7,336 nt of DNA, from assembly GCA_028875955.1 (NCBI GenBank), contig JAGWTX010000118.1:1-7336 (forward strand), written 5' to 3'. Below, piece by piece: positions 1 to 7,308 of the stretch (positions are counted from its first letter, which is position 1; each line of letters begins with the position of its first letter). This DNA is from Bacteroidota bacterium (GTDB lineage Bacteria > Bacteroidota > Bacteroidia > Chitinophagales > Chitinophagaceae). A model generated the notes under the pieces. The model saw only the letters and a program-made list of their open reading frames with translations. It ran no database searches and was not told where the DNA came from. The position numbers and the translations under genes were made by a program.

Positions 1-134
1 ACCAGGGTAACTTTATCTCCTTTTTTCAGGGTTTTGGTTACAGTAGCTACAAAAGAATCCAGGGCAGCATTTGCCTGAGTTTTTGTTACGCCAGCGTCTT
101 CAGAGATCTGAGCAATTAATTCAGCTTTGTTCAT
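1..134 (-). CDS. HU-family DNA-binding protein, N-terminal part (runs off the window)
   Basis: The reverse strand encodes a protein starting MNKAELIAQISEDAG at base 134; 44 codons are visible before the window ends. The start is the classic HU/IHF opening: helix 1 (MNKAELIAQIS), then a second helix from about residue 15 (GVTKTQANAALDSF), leading to the KKGDKVTL turn that begins the beta sheet. HU proteins are dimers of about 90 residues per chain that bend and wrap DNA in the nucleoid. The DNA-clasping arm and its intercalating proline lie outside the window, so HU and IHF-like paralogues cannot be separated. A promoter at 166-196 lies close upstream, so the gene is probably transcribed independently of the DUF4286 gene. 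Identification as HU-type is confident; the exact paralogue is not. Confidence 0.93.
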   Translation of the reverse strand, partial: MNKAELIAQISEDAGVTKTQANAALDSFVATVTKTLKKGDKVTL

Positions 135-427
135 AGATGTGTTTTTAAGAATTATTATAACGGGGCAAATTTATTCGCTTTTGTCTATCAACAAAATAAT
201 TTTATTATTTTTTTCATTCGCTGATTTCCCTTAAAACCTGTATGAATAAAGGATTCCAGCAGAAAAGAAAAAGTTAAATATTTTTTTTGAAATTGCAACA
301 TCTTCTGAAACGCTTGCCCACAAAGGGTTTCAGGGAACAGTTGTTGAAATGCAATGCCTGCATGCCTTTCAGGCCAATATAAGGAAGATTTTTGATTGCC
401 AAAATGAAATGCGCAAACTATCCACAC
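135..427. other. AT-rich intergenic region between the DUF4286 and HU genes
   Basis: These 293 bases contain the HU promoter and otherwise long A/T runs. I see no RNA gene and no clear stem-loop followed by a U-tract that would serve as a terminator for the upstream unit. The best imperfect candidate is a 5-bp stem, gcctg/caggc, at about 356-373, which is too weak to call. The reverse frame stays open from 427 to 188, in phase with the DUF4286 gene, but its product is rich in W, C, F and H and has no recognisable domain, so I treat it as noncoding. Confidence 0.6.
166..196 (-). promoter_or_regulatory. Bacteroidota-type promoter for the HU gene
   Basis: On the reverse strand TAAATTTG (bases 173-166) matches the Bacteroidota -7 consensus TAnnTTTG exactly. 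TTTTG (bases 196-192) lies 18 nt upstream and fits the -33 TTTG/TTG element within the usual spacing. Transcription would start near base 160, leaving a leader of about 25 nt before the HU ATG at 134. The match is by eye; the consensus is established for this phylum, and the start site is inferred. Confidence 0.6.
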
Positions 428-733
428 TCAATGCACAACTTCCATCAGAGAGCGAAAACTGATAAACCGGTCTCCCCATTTATCCATAGCTTCCTTCCGA
501 AGCGAAGGGGCATGTTGCGAAAGGTATGATTCATAACTGCTTTTATCAGCGGCATGATACTGGATGGCATAGGTAGGCCCTTCGGTCTCATCAGTCTCGA
601 GTAGCCGTACAAACCTGTATTCTGTAAAACAGGCTTTGGCCATCACATCCGGAATGTGTTTTTCCCGCATCCATTTTACCCATTCATCGTGGATGGACCA
701 GTCGAGCTTGGTAGTTACGTTATAGATATACAT
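428..733 (-). CDS. DUF4286 family protein
   Basis: A 101-residue cytoplasmic protein starting MYIYNVTTKLDW. The features seen fit the DUF4286 family: an IYNVT opening strand, W18 and W21-M22, HIPDVM at 26-31, an acidic LLETDETEG segment at 44-52, TYAIQY at 54-59, and a closing F-I-S-F-R-S-L-M-E stretch. The family is small (about 100 residues), common in Bacteroidota and of unknown function; its shape suggests a ferredoxin-like alpha/beta fold, which is inference. I chose the ATG at 733. The frame is open back to 793, but that would add 20 poorly family-like residues and overlap xth by 31 nt, whereas MYIYNV matches the family's normal N-terminus. With this start the gene lies 29 nt downstream of the xth stop and is probably cotranscribed with it. 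No signal peptide is visible. Confidence 0.85.
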   Translation of the reverse strand: MYIYNVTTKLDWSIHDEWVKWMREKHIPDVMAKACFTEYRFVRLLETDETEGPTYAIQYHAADKSSYESYLSQHAPSLRKEAMDKWGDRFISFRSLMEVVH

Positions 734-762
734 GCGATTTGAATAAAGGGTTAGCGCAAGGG

Positions 763-1533
763 TCAGGTTTTTATCTCGGCATATATCGGGCAATGATCAC
801 TATGCTTGATATCCGGAAGAATTTTTGCATCCAGCAACTGCTTTTTCAAAGGTTCCGTAATACAGATATAATCAATCCGCCAGCCCTTGTTTTGCAGCCG
901 TACGGAAGGGAACCGCTGACTCCACCAGCTATAAGCCCCAGTTGTTTCCGGATGCAAATACCGGAAAGTATCAATCCATTTGTTTTGCAAAAAAACATCC
1001 ATCCAGGCCCTTTCTTCGGGGAGAAAACCGGATGATTTTTTATTCCCCTTCGGATCGTGGATGTCTATTTCGGTATGCGCAATATTATAGTCGCCTACGA
1101 CGATGAGGTTGGCCCTTTTTTTCCTGAGTTGCTGGAGATAATTGAAAAACATGTCCAGCCATTCATATTTGTATTGCTGTCTTTCCTCCCCGCTGGTACC
1201 AGAAGGATAGTAGGCATTGACCAGGGTGATCTTCCCGAAATCGGCGGATATCACCCTGCCTTCAAAATCACTTTGCTCGTCCTTGTGACCGTATTCAATA
1301 CGGTCGGGTTTGATCTTTGTAAAAATGGCTACACCACTGTATCCTTTTTTTTGCGCCGAGAACCAGTAAGTATGGTAACCCAGCGCTTCTATTTTTTCAA
1401 CGGCTACGTCTTCCTTGTTGGCCTTGGTTTCCTGCAAACAGACGATATCCGCCGGATCAGTGGCCAGCCAGTCGACAAAACCCTTGTTTATGGCAGCACG
1501 GATGCCGTTTACATTATAAGAAATGATACGCAT
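763..1533 (-). CDS. xth: Exodeoxyribonuclease III (AP endonuclease, XthA/ExoA type)
   Basis: A 256-residue enzyme of the endonuclease/exonuclease/phosphatase fold and the normal length for bacterial ExoIII. It cuts the backbone 5' to abasic sites in base-excision repair and also has 3'-5' exonuclease and 3'-phosphatase activity in characterised members. The catalytic set is complete: N7 in SYNVNGIRA, metal ligand E35 in CLQETKA, Y108 in NAYYPSG, D148 and N150 in VVGDYNIAH, WRIDY at 218-222, and the D246-H247 pair in HSDHCP. These correspond to N68, E96, Y171, D210/N212 and D308/H309 of human APE1. The start at 1533 gives the canonical MRIISYNVNG beginning. The gene sits 13 nt after the exported-protein gene and 29 nt before the DUF4286 gene, all on the same strand, so a shared transcript is likely. 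Nothing suggests inactivation. Confidence 0.97.
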   Translation of the reverse strand: MRIISYNVNGIRAAINKGFVDWLATDPADIVCLQETKANKEDVAVEKIEALGYHTYWFSAQKKGYSGVAIFTKIKPDRIEYGHKDEQSDFEGRVISADFGKITLVNAYYPSGTSGEERQQYKYEWLDMFFNYLQQLRKKRANLIVVGDYNIAHTEIDIHDPKGNKKSSGFLPEERAWMDVFLQNKWIDTFRYLHPETTGAYSWWSQRFPSVRLQNKGWRIDYICITEPLKKQLLDAKILPDIKHSDHCPIYAEIKT

Positions 1534-1546
1534 GATTTCTTTTTTA

Positions 1547-2923
1547 CTATTCGAAAAAGCGGTTACAGCTCAGGATCAGTAATGAGTTTACCAATTCGGG
1601 TGATAAAGATGCATCAAATAATACAAATTTATCCGGTCTGAATTTCCCCTGTATAACCGCCACCATTTTTTTATTGAGGTAAACCTCTTTCAAGGTATTT
1701 CCACTGGTGCATTTTATCTGAAACGGTTGTTGCTGTAGGGTGCCGGAGACCAGGTAATTGGTTTGAACCGGCCATTCCGATGGGTTATTGGCAACCGGTT
1801 GCAGGGTCTCACTGTCTATCCCATTGTATATTTTTGAAAAATATTTTCTACCCGCTTCCCGGATATTGGTTTCGATACTGAAAACTGCCAGGGTATCTTT
1901 TCCGCGTAATAACAAATGATAAGGACCCGGCAGAAAACCGGTGAATAACAAGTTTCTGTCTTCGGGAACATTTTGTGGATCGATCTGTGAGACCAGTTTG
2001 ATCTGGTAGTTCCGATCCCTGAGCACGTCACGGGCATCCTGTTTGAGAAACACAAAATCGGATCTTGAAAAATGGTCCGCGTTCCGGATAGCCTGGGTAA
2101 GACTTTCCGGATAATCGGGCGTGTTTTTCCCTTTCAAAAGGATCTCTTCATATACGGGATCTTCCATCCGGATCAATTCTTTTTTATGTTGAAGGGAATA
2201 ACTGCTGAATCCGTTTTGGTTTGTGACCAGGATCCTGGGGTAATTTCCCAGAACCGGCATGATATAATTGTCGGCCCAATAGGCGGGCGCAAGCTGGATT
2301 TCTACCAGGGAAAGTTTGTTGTCCGGATCCAATACCATCCCGCTGGCAGTCCGAAAGAATTCGGCAAAGGTCTTGGGCAACACAGACAGTTCTGAGAACT
2401 GGATACCGTTGTGATACAAAGTGCCTATGCCGGTATTGAGCGCCTCAGATACCACTATGGACAATGCTTCATGCTGTACGATCCTTTTATCTGCGGTAAT
2501 GATCCAGGATTCCATGACAAAAACCGTTTTGGCTCTTTTTGGGAGGGTGGTATCCCTGGGGAGATTCTCTTCATTGAGAAAAAACCGATAGGGCATCACT
2601 TCCAGGAAATCCATGTACAGGTGAAGATGGTTGGTATCCGCATCCTTAAAATTGGGTTTGACAGGAGGAGGGATGCGGTTGTAATCCAGGAAATTCAGGT
2701 TAATGGAATTGGTGTCGGAAAGCGTCAGCCCATATTTTTTTTCCAGTGTCTGATTCAATTGTGAAGCGATCAGTTTACCCAGTTCTGCCTGGCGCAGATC
2801 AGCGGTTAGACTGTTGTTGTTGTCAAAGCATCGCAGTTCTTCCCAAACAATCGTTTTTTGCGCATGCAGCAGGTGAAACGATACGGAACCCAGCAGGAGC
2901 AAAAGATATTTATGCATTTTCAT
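1547..2923 (-). CDS. Exported protein of unknown function, 458 aa
   Basis: I do not recognise this family. The N-terminus is a typical Sec signal peptide: basic MKMHKY, a hydrophobic LLLLLGSVSFHLL core and a likely cleavage after LHA (residue 21), leaving a mature chain starting QKTIVWEEL. No lipobox cysteine is present, so it is probably periplasmic or surface-exposed. The mature protein has many tyrosines, aromatics and alternating polar/hydrophobic stretches that suggest mostly beta structure. A proline pair or triplet (IPPPVKP, about residue 84) precedes a charged linker. The last 71 residues (388-458) look like a separate small beta module (VSGTLQ, PFQIKC, LKEVYL, MVAVIQGK, KFVLFDASLS) ending in a hydrophobic helix-like LVNSLLIL and a terminal FFE. 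M3 is an alternative start. It is the first gene of the unit leading into xth, with a 13-nt gap. An unrelated cotranscribed gene is as likely as a functional link to DNA repair. Confidence 0.8.
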   Translation of the reverse strand: MKMHKYLLLLLGSVSFHLLHAQKTIVWEELRCFDNNNSLTADLRQAELGKLIASQLNQTLEKKYGLTLSDTNSINLNFLDYNRIPPPVKPNFKDADTNHLHLYMDFLEVMPYRFFLNEENLPRDTTLPKRAKTVFVMESWIITADKRIVQHEALSIVVSEALNTGIGTLYHNGIQFSELSVLPKTFAEFFRTASGMVLDPDNKLSLVEIQLAPAYWADNYIMPVLGNYPRILVTNQNGFSSYSLQHKKELIRMEDPVYEEILLKGKNTPDYPESLTQAIRNADHFSRSDFVFLKQDARDVLRDRNYQIKLVSQIDPQNVPEDRNLLFTGFLPGPYHLLLRGKDTLAVFSIETNIREAGRKYFSKIYNGIDSETLQPVANNPSEWPVQTNYLVSGTLQQQPFQIKCTSGNTLKEVYLNKKMVAVIQGKFRPDKFVLFDASLSPELVNSLLILSCNRFFE

Positions 2924-3001
2924 AAGCAGGGAATCTATCGTTAACTTTATCGTAGCAAATATTATGCTATTTTGACAGAATAATGAATATAAGAAAACTG
3001 T
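2924..3001. promoter_or_regulatory. Divergent intergenic region with candidate promoters and a small inverted repeat
   Basis: These 78 bases separate divergent genes and must hold both start regions. On the reverse strand AATATTTG (2963-2956) is one base away from the TAnnTTTG box and would give a leader of roughly 26 nt; no good -33 TTG lies at the right distance. On the forward strand TATTTTG (2968-2974) resembles the same box with one spacer base missing. Both boxes overlap the arms of an inverted repeat, TAGCA-N7-TGCTA (2953-2969). The promoters are weak matches, so individual elements are tentative. Neither start codon has a Shine-Dalgarno sequence, as is usual in this phylum. Confidence 0.35.
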
Positions 3002-3733
3002 ATGGAAAAAACGGAACGAATTATTCCTGCTGCTGAATCGGTTTATCTGGATGGACCCCGACCCAGGGTGAATGAGTTTTTATTTGCATGGAATGTATTC
3101 CGTCAGATGATCAGGGGTTTCAGGTCTTTGCATTTTATTGATCCCTGCATTACTGTTTTCGGATCTGCCAGATTCAAGGAAGGTGAAAAGTATTATGAAG
3201 TTGCCAGGGAATTCGGGAAACGGATTGCTGCATTGGGTTTTACCACCATGACAGGCGGCGGACCCGGTATTATGGAAGCTGCGAACAGGGGCGCATTTGA
3301 AAACGGGGGAAGTTCGGTGGGTTGCAATATCAAACTCCCCTTTGAACAGCATCCCAATCCCTATATGGATAAATGCATCACGTTTGATTATTTCTTTATC
3401 AGAAAAGTATTGCTGGTAAAATATTCCTATGCATTTATTATCATGCCGGGCGGTTTTGGAACGATGGATGAATTTTTTGAAACGCTTACTTTGGCGCAGA
3501 CAAAAGTGATCTACAATTTCCCGATCGTGCTATATGGCACCGATTATTTTAAACCCTTGATGGATACCATTGATTCAATGGCGAAACTGGGCACCATATC
3601 GCCCATTGACAAAAGTCTCATGCTGCTCACGGATGATATGGATGAAGCCATGAAATATATTCAGACCTATATCCGAAAAACCTTTACCGTGAAGAAAAGG
3701 AAAAGACTCTGGTGGTTGTTTGAAAGCAGATAG
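3002..3733 (+). CDS. LOG family (TIGR00730) nucleoside-monophosphate phosphoribohydrolase-like protein
   Basis: A 243-residue protein with a Rossmann-like LOG core from about residue 48 to 215. It shows the opening strand ITVFGSAR (50-57), the GGGPGIMEAANRGA loop (85-98, including E92), R134-K135 at the usual arginine position, and the signature PGGFGTMDEF (149-158, matching PGGxGTxxE). Characterised LOG proteins release a free base and ribose 5-phosphate from AMP or cytokinin nucleotides; older databases mislabel them lysine decarboxylases. Substrate specificity cannot be read from the sequence. It is longer than the common 180-200-residue LOGs because of an N-terminal extension of about 47 residues and a C-terminal tail with a basic run, KKRKR (231-235), followed by LWWLF. 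The start at 3002 is the first ATG after the intergenic region and follows an A-rich stretch. The gene converges on the minus-strand gene ending at 3746, with 12 bp between stops. It is probably a single-gene transcript. Confidence 0.93.
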   Translation: MEKTERIIPAAESVYLDGPRPRVNEFLFAWNVFRQMIRGFRSLHFIDPCITVFGSARFKEGEKYYEVAREFGKRIAALGFTTMTGGGPGIMEAANRGAFENGGSSVGCNIKLPFEQHPNPYMDKCITFDYFFIRKVLLVKYSYAFIIMPGGFGTMDEFFETLTLAQTKVIYNFPIVLYGTDYFKPLMDTIDSMAKLGTISPIDKSLMLLTDDMDEAMKYIQTYIRKTFTVKKRKRLWWLFESR

Positions 3734-3745
3734 GTCTGTATGCGA

Positions 3746-4576
3746 TCAGTTTGCCACTCTTTTGCCTGCGGGTAAAGTGACGCCCATGCTCAGTACAAGT
3801 TCATAGGTGCCGAAAGCCTGTTTGGCCCTTCCCTGGTATACTTTCAGGTTGGAATAGCGGGCATAATCCAGTTTCTGGGAAAATTCGAGATAGATGGTTT
3901 TGTAAAAGGTGGCCCGCAGTGCGGTTTCCACACCCATATTCCAGCCGCCTAACTGAAAACCCGGATCGTTTTCCTGACCGAACAGCTTGTTTTGTACATG
4001 CGGGATCAAGGGACCGATACCGGCTTTGCCCAACGCATCAATCTTTAGTTTGCCCGATTTGCTTTCCTGCCAGTTCCATCTTTTCACAATATTGAATAAT
4101 AAAAAGTTTGCACCGTTGTTGAGGAAGTAATAAAACCCGCCGGCATCCGAGAAATGAATGGTGGTGTCCGTCTGTTTACCATGCAGGGTTCCGGTAAGAC
4201 GGATATCCTGGCCATCGGCAATGATGTGTTTGGTATGGTCAAAGTTGATCTCAAAAGCCAGCCCCTTCTTCCTGTTGAAGAAATAGCCCAGGCGGTAATT
4301 GTATTGCGGAATGGTCAGCGCTTTGCTGAACAAACCCTCATCCCATCCCGGATGGTCATGTGAGTGTACTTTTTGTAAAGTATAATCATTGGAAAGCGAA
4401 GGTTGGTTAACCCTCACATTGGAGTGTGTATACCATTCCTTATTATAACCCCAGGAAAAATAAAATTCCCCTTTTCTTTCCTTGCTTTTTTCCTGTGTCT
4501 TGCCTGCTGAAGGCAGTAAAAGAAATAAAAACAACAGACGCACCAACCCTTTTGCAGATACCTGAATTCGCTTCAT
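3746..4576 (-). CDS. Exported, probably outer-membrane beta-barrel protein of unknown function, 276 aa
   Basis: The N-terminus is a Sec signal peptide: basic MKRIQVSAKG, a strong hydrophobic core LVRLLFLFLLLP and cleavage near residues 25-28. The mature chain consists of alternating amphipathic segments typical of outer-membrane beta strands: FYFSWGYNKEW (38-48), YNYRLGYFF (92-100), LAFEINFDHTKHI (106-118), FYYFLNNGANFLLFNIV (148-164), LKIDALGKAGIGPL (177-190), WNMGVETALRATF (212-224), IYLEFSQKLDYA (228-239) and YELVLSMGVTL (258-268). Histidine and aspartate residues cluster at 71-79 (HSHDHPGWD) in a likely loop. This resembles uncharacterised Bacteroidota outer-membrane proteins of similar size, a judgement from memory and pattern rather than a search. 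It starts 10 nt after the metH stop on the same strand, so readthrough from metH is likely. Its function is unknown, and a role in cobalamin or methionine metabolism is only suggested by position. Confidence 0.78.
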   Translation of the reverse strand: MKRIQVSAKGLVRLLFLFLLLPSAGKTQEKSKERKGEFYFSWGYNKEWYTHSNVRVNQPSLSNDYTLQKVHSHDHPGWDEGLFSKALTIPQYNYRLGYFFNRKKGLAFEINFDHTKHIIADGQDIRLTGTLHGKQTDTTIHFSDAGGFYYFLNNGANFLLFNIVKRWNWQESKSGKLKIDALGKAGIGPLIPHVQNKLFGQENDPGFQLGGWNMGVETALRATFYKTIYLEFSQKLDYARYSNLKVYQGRAKQAFGTYELVLSMGVTLPAGKRVAN

Positions 4577-4586
4577 TTGTCAAATA

Positions 4587-7301
4587 TTATTCTAAAACAG
4601 GTCGCAGCCATCTTTCGGCTGTTTCCAACGGCATTTGTTTTCTTTTTGCATAATCTTCCAGCTGGTCAGCCTGGATTTTACCGACACCAAAGTACTGACT
4701 TTTCGGATTTGAAAAATACCATCCGCAAACAGAGGAAGCCGGATACATGGCCAGGCTCTCCGTTAATTGAATGCCAACCGTCTCTGTGGCATTGAGCAGG
4801 TCGAACAGTTTATATTTCTCCGTATGGTCAGGACAGGCAGGATAACCCGGTGCAGGTCGGATGCCCACATATTTTTCCTTGATCATCTCCTCGTTGCTCA
4901 GTTGCTCATCGGCATCATAGCCCCAGTATTTTTTTCTCACATCCAGGTGCAGTGCTTCGGCAAAGGCTTCCGCAAACCTGTCGGCCAATGCCTGCAACAT
5001 GATCTTATTGTAATCATCATGTGCGGCTTCAAATGTTTTCAGGTGCGATTCAATACCCTGCAGGGTTACGGCAAAGGCGCCGATATAATCTTTTTTCCCG
5101 CTGGATTTGGGAGCGATGAAATCGGCCAGTGACAAATTGGGTTGATCCGGCGCTTTCTGGATCTGTTGCCGCAGAAAGGAAAGTTGTACCAACTCTTTTT
5201 CTGTACGGACCTCAACATCGTCATCTGAACTATTCGCTTCCCAGAATCCAATCGTTCCTTTGGCAGTAAGCCATTTTTCGCGGATGATGGTATCCAACAA
5301 TGCATTGGCATCGTTATAAAGCTTGGTGGCTTCCTTACCCACGACAGCATCTGTCAGGATCTCCGGAAAATTACCGTGCATCTCCCAGGTAATAAAAAAG
5401 GGTTTCCAGTCTATAAACGAACGAAGCACAGAAAGGTCATAGTCTTCAAAAACCTTTGTTCCCGTAAATGAGGGTGTCTGGGTGGAATGGCTCTCCCAGT
5501 CCACATTTACTTTTTTCTTTTTGGCATCCGCATAACTCAGGTAGTTTTTCACGGTTTTCTTATTGTCAAAACCCTGTTTTAACTGCACATATTCCTTTTG
5601 TATGCCTTTCAGGAAATCTGTTTTCTGTTCATTGCTCAATAATGAACCCGCTACCGTTACACTTCTCGACGCATCCAGTACATGCACCACGCCCATATCA
5701 TATTCAGGTGCAATTTTAACGGCGGTATGAATCCGGGAAGTGGTTGCTCCACCGATCAGCAGGGGCTGTTTCATGCCTCTTCTTTTCATTTCCCTGGCTA
5801 TGTGCACCATTTCATCCAGGGAGGGTGTGATCAGTCCGCTCAGACCAATGATCGCGGCCTGTTCACGCTCGGCGGTTTCCAGGATCTTATCTGCCGGAAC
5901 CATTACACCAAGGTCGATGATGTCATATCCGTTACAACCCAGTACCACGCCTACAATATTTTTACCGATATCATGAACATCGCCTTTAACCGTGGCCAGT
6001 AAAATTTTTGCGGCTCCTGCGGCTTCACTATTGGTGGTACCTGCTGCGAGGTGTGCCTGTTTGCGTTCTTCCTTCTCTGCTTCGATATAGGGCGTCAGTA
6101 TCGCCACGCTTTTTTTCATGACCCTGGCACTTTTCACCACCTGGGGGAGAAACATTTTCCCGGCACCAAAAAGATCGCCTACGATACCCATTCCATCCAT
6201 CAGCGGGCCTTCGATCACTTCCAGCGGGGTTGCGTATTTCTGTCTGGCTTCCTCCGTATCAATATCTATATAATCCGTTATACCGTTTACAAGCGAGTGT
6301 GAGAGCCTTTTTTCAACCGTATCGTTACGCCAGGCTTCGTCTTTTACTTCCACTTTCCCTTTTGCTTTTACGGTTTCAGCGTGGGCGATCAGTTTTTCCG
6401 TGGCTTCATTGTTGTCGTTATTCCTGTTCAGGATCACATCTTCACAGAGTTGCTTTAAGGTGGGTTCGATCTCATCATATACCACCAGCTGACCGGCATT
6501 TACGATACCCATATCCATGCCTGCTTTGATGGCATGGTAAAGAAATACGGAATGAATAGCTTCCCTCACATGGTCATTGCCTCTGAACGAAAAAGACACA
6601 TTGGATACACCACCGCTTACCTTGGTGAGCGGCATCAGGGCTTTGATCTCACGTGTGGCTTCGATAAAGTCTACTGCATAGTTATTATGCTCTTCGATGC
6701 CGGTGGCGATGGCGAATATGTTCGGGTCGAATATGATATCCTGCGGGGCAAAACCCACTTTTTCGGTAAGGATCTTGTAGGCTCGCTGGCAGATGGCCAC
6801 TTTTCTTTCCTTTGTATCTGCCTGGCCGATCTCATCAAAAGCCATTACGATTACAGCAGCCCCGTAGGCTTTGCAGGTAAATGCCTGCTCGATAAACTTC
6901 TCTTCCCCCTCTTTCATGGAAATGGAGTTCACGATGCAGCGTCCCTGCACACATTTCAAACCGGCTTCAATGATCTCAAACTTGGAGCTGTCGATCATGA
7001 TGGGGATTTTGGCGATATCGGGTTCGCTTTGTACCAGATTCATAAAAGTGGTCATGGCCGATACGCCATCGAGCATGGCATCATCCATATTCACATCCAG
7101 GATCTGTGCCCCGCTTTCTACCTGTTGCCGGGCAACGGACAGGGCTTCTTCAAATTTTCCGTCTCGTATCAGGCGAGCAAATTTTTTTGAGCCGGTTACA
7201 TTGGTTCTTTCGCCAACATTTACAAAATTGGTTTCCGGTCTGACGATTAAGGGTTCCAGACCTGACAAACGTAAATAAGGATGTATCACAGACTTGCTCA
7301 T
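4587..7301 (-). CDS. metH: Cobalamin-dependent methionine synthase lacking the homocysteine-binding domain (split MetH)
   Basis: A 904-residue enzyme that moves a methyl group from 5-methyltetrahydrofolate to cobalamin for methionine synthesis. Modules in order: pterin-binding domain at about 18-280 (FVNVGERTNVTGSKKF, DVNMDD at 69-74, MIDSSK at 102-107, KVSGGVSNVSFSFRG at 227-241); helical cap at about 325-415; cobalamin-binding Rossmann domain at about 430-560, with D441-x-H443-D-x-G as the lower axial ligand motif, S494 in SGLITPS and GGATTS at 517-522; and AdoMet-dependent reactivation domain at about 600-904, with DWKPFF at 631-636, RPAPGYPACPDHTEK at 815-829 and CGWYFSNP at 859-866. Escherichia coli MetH has 1227 residues; the roughly 330-residue N-terminal homocysteine/zinc domain is wholly absent here. 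A separate homocysteine methyltransferase subunit must supply it, as is known in Bacteroidota. The ATG at 7301 leads directly into the domain linker (RLSGLEPLIV), so the short form is a genuine gene boundary rather than a truncation. Confidence 0.96.
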   Translation of the reverse strand: MSKSVIHPYLRLSGLEPLIVRPETNFVNVGERTNVTGSKKFARLIRDGKFEEALSVARQQVESGAQILDVNMDDAMLDGVSAMTTFMNLVQSEPDIAKIPIMIDSSKFEIIEAGLKCVQGRCIVNSISMKEGEEKFIEQAFTCKAYGAAVIVMAFDEIGQADTKERKVAICQRAYKILTEKVGFAPQDIIFDPNIFAIATGIEEHNNYAVDFIEATREIKALMPLTKVSGGVSNVSFSFRGNDHVREAIHSVFLYHAIKAGMDMGIVNAGQLVVYDEIEPTLKQLCEDVILNRNNDNNEATEKLIAHAETVKAKGKVEVKDEAWRNDTVEKRLSHSLVNGITDYIDIDTEEARQKYATPLEVIEGPLMDGMGIVGDLFGAGKMFLPQVVKSARVMKKSVAILTPYIEAEKEERKQAHLAAGTTNSEAAGAAKILLATVKGDVHDIGKNIVGVVLGCNGYDIIDLGVMVPADKILETAEREQAAIIGLSGLITPSLDEMVHIAREMKRRGMKQPLLIGGATTSRIHTAVKIAPEYDMGVVHVLDASRSVTVAGSLLSNEQKTDFLKGIQKEYVQLKQGFDNKKTVKNYLSYADAKKKKVNVDWESHSTQTPSFTGTKVFEDYDLSVLRSFIDWKPFFITWEMHGNFPEILTDAVVGKEATKLYNDANALLDTIIREKWLTAKGTIGFWEANSSDDDVEVRTEKELVQLSFLRQQIQKAPDQPNLSLADFIAPKSSGKKDYIGAFAVTLQGIESHLKTFEAAHDDYNKIMLQALADRFAEAFAEALHLDVRKKYWGYDADEQLSNEEMIKEKYVGIRPAPGYPACPDHTEKYKLFDLLNATETVGIQLTESLAMYPASSVCGWYFSNPKSQYFGVGKIQADQLEDYAKRKQMPLETAERWLRPVLE

Positions 7302-7308
7302 AATTTTC

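Noticed and set aside
734..793. Upstream extension of the DUF4286 gene to a start at 793
   Set aside because: It adds 20 residues that do not look like the family and overlaps the xth coding sequence; MYIYNV at 733 is the family-like start.
1057..1641. 194-codon plus-strand open frame
   Set aside because: It lies antisense across xth, whose catalytic motifs are complete; the product shows no domain, so it is a shadow frame.
3734..3775. Possible bidirectional terminator between the convergent genes
   Set aside because: Only a 4-bp CAGA/TCTG stem and an imperfect, bulged pairing (about 3754-3778) inside coding sequence are visible, without a clear U-tract.
4581..4588. AATATTTG box on the reverse strand just before the barrel-protein gene
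   Set aside because: It ends only 4 nt before the ATG, so it could not serve as that gene's -7 element; it overlaps the metH stop and is probably chance.
6534..7190. 218-codon plus-strand open frame
   Set aside because: Antisense to the conserved pterin-binding domain of metH; no recognisable protein features.
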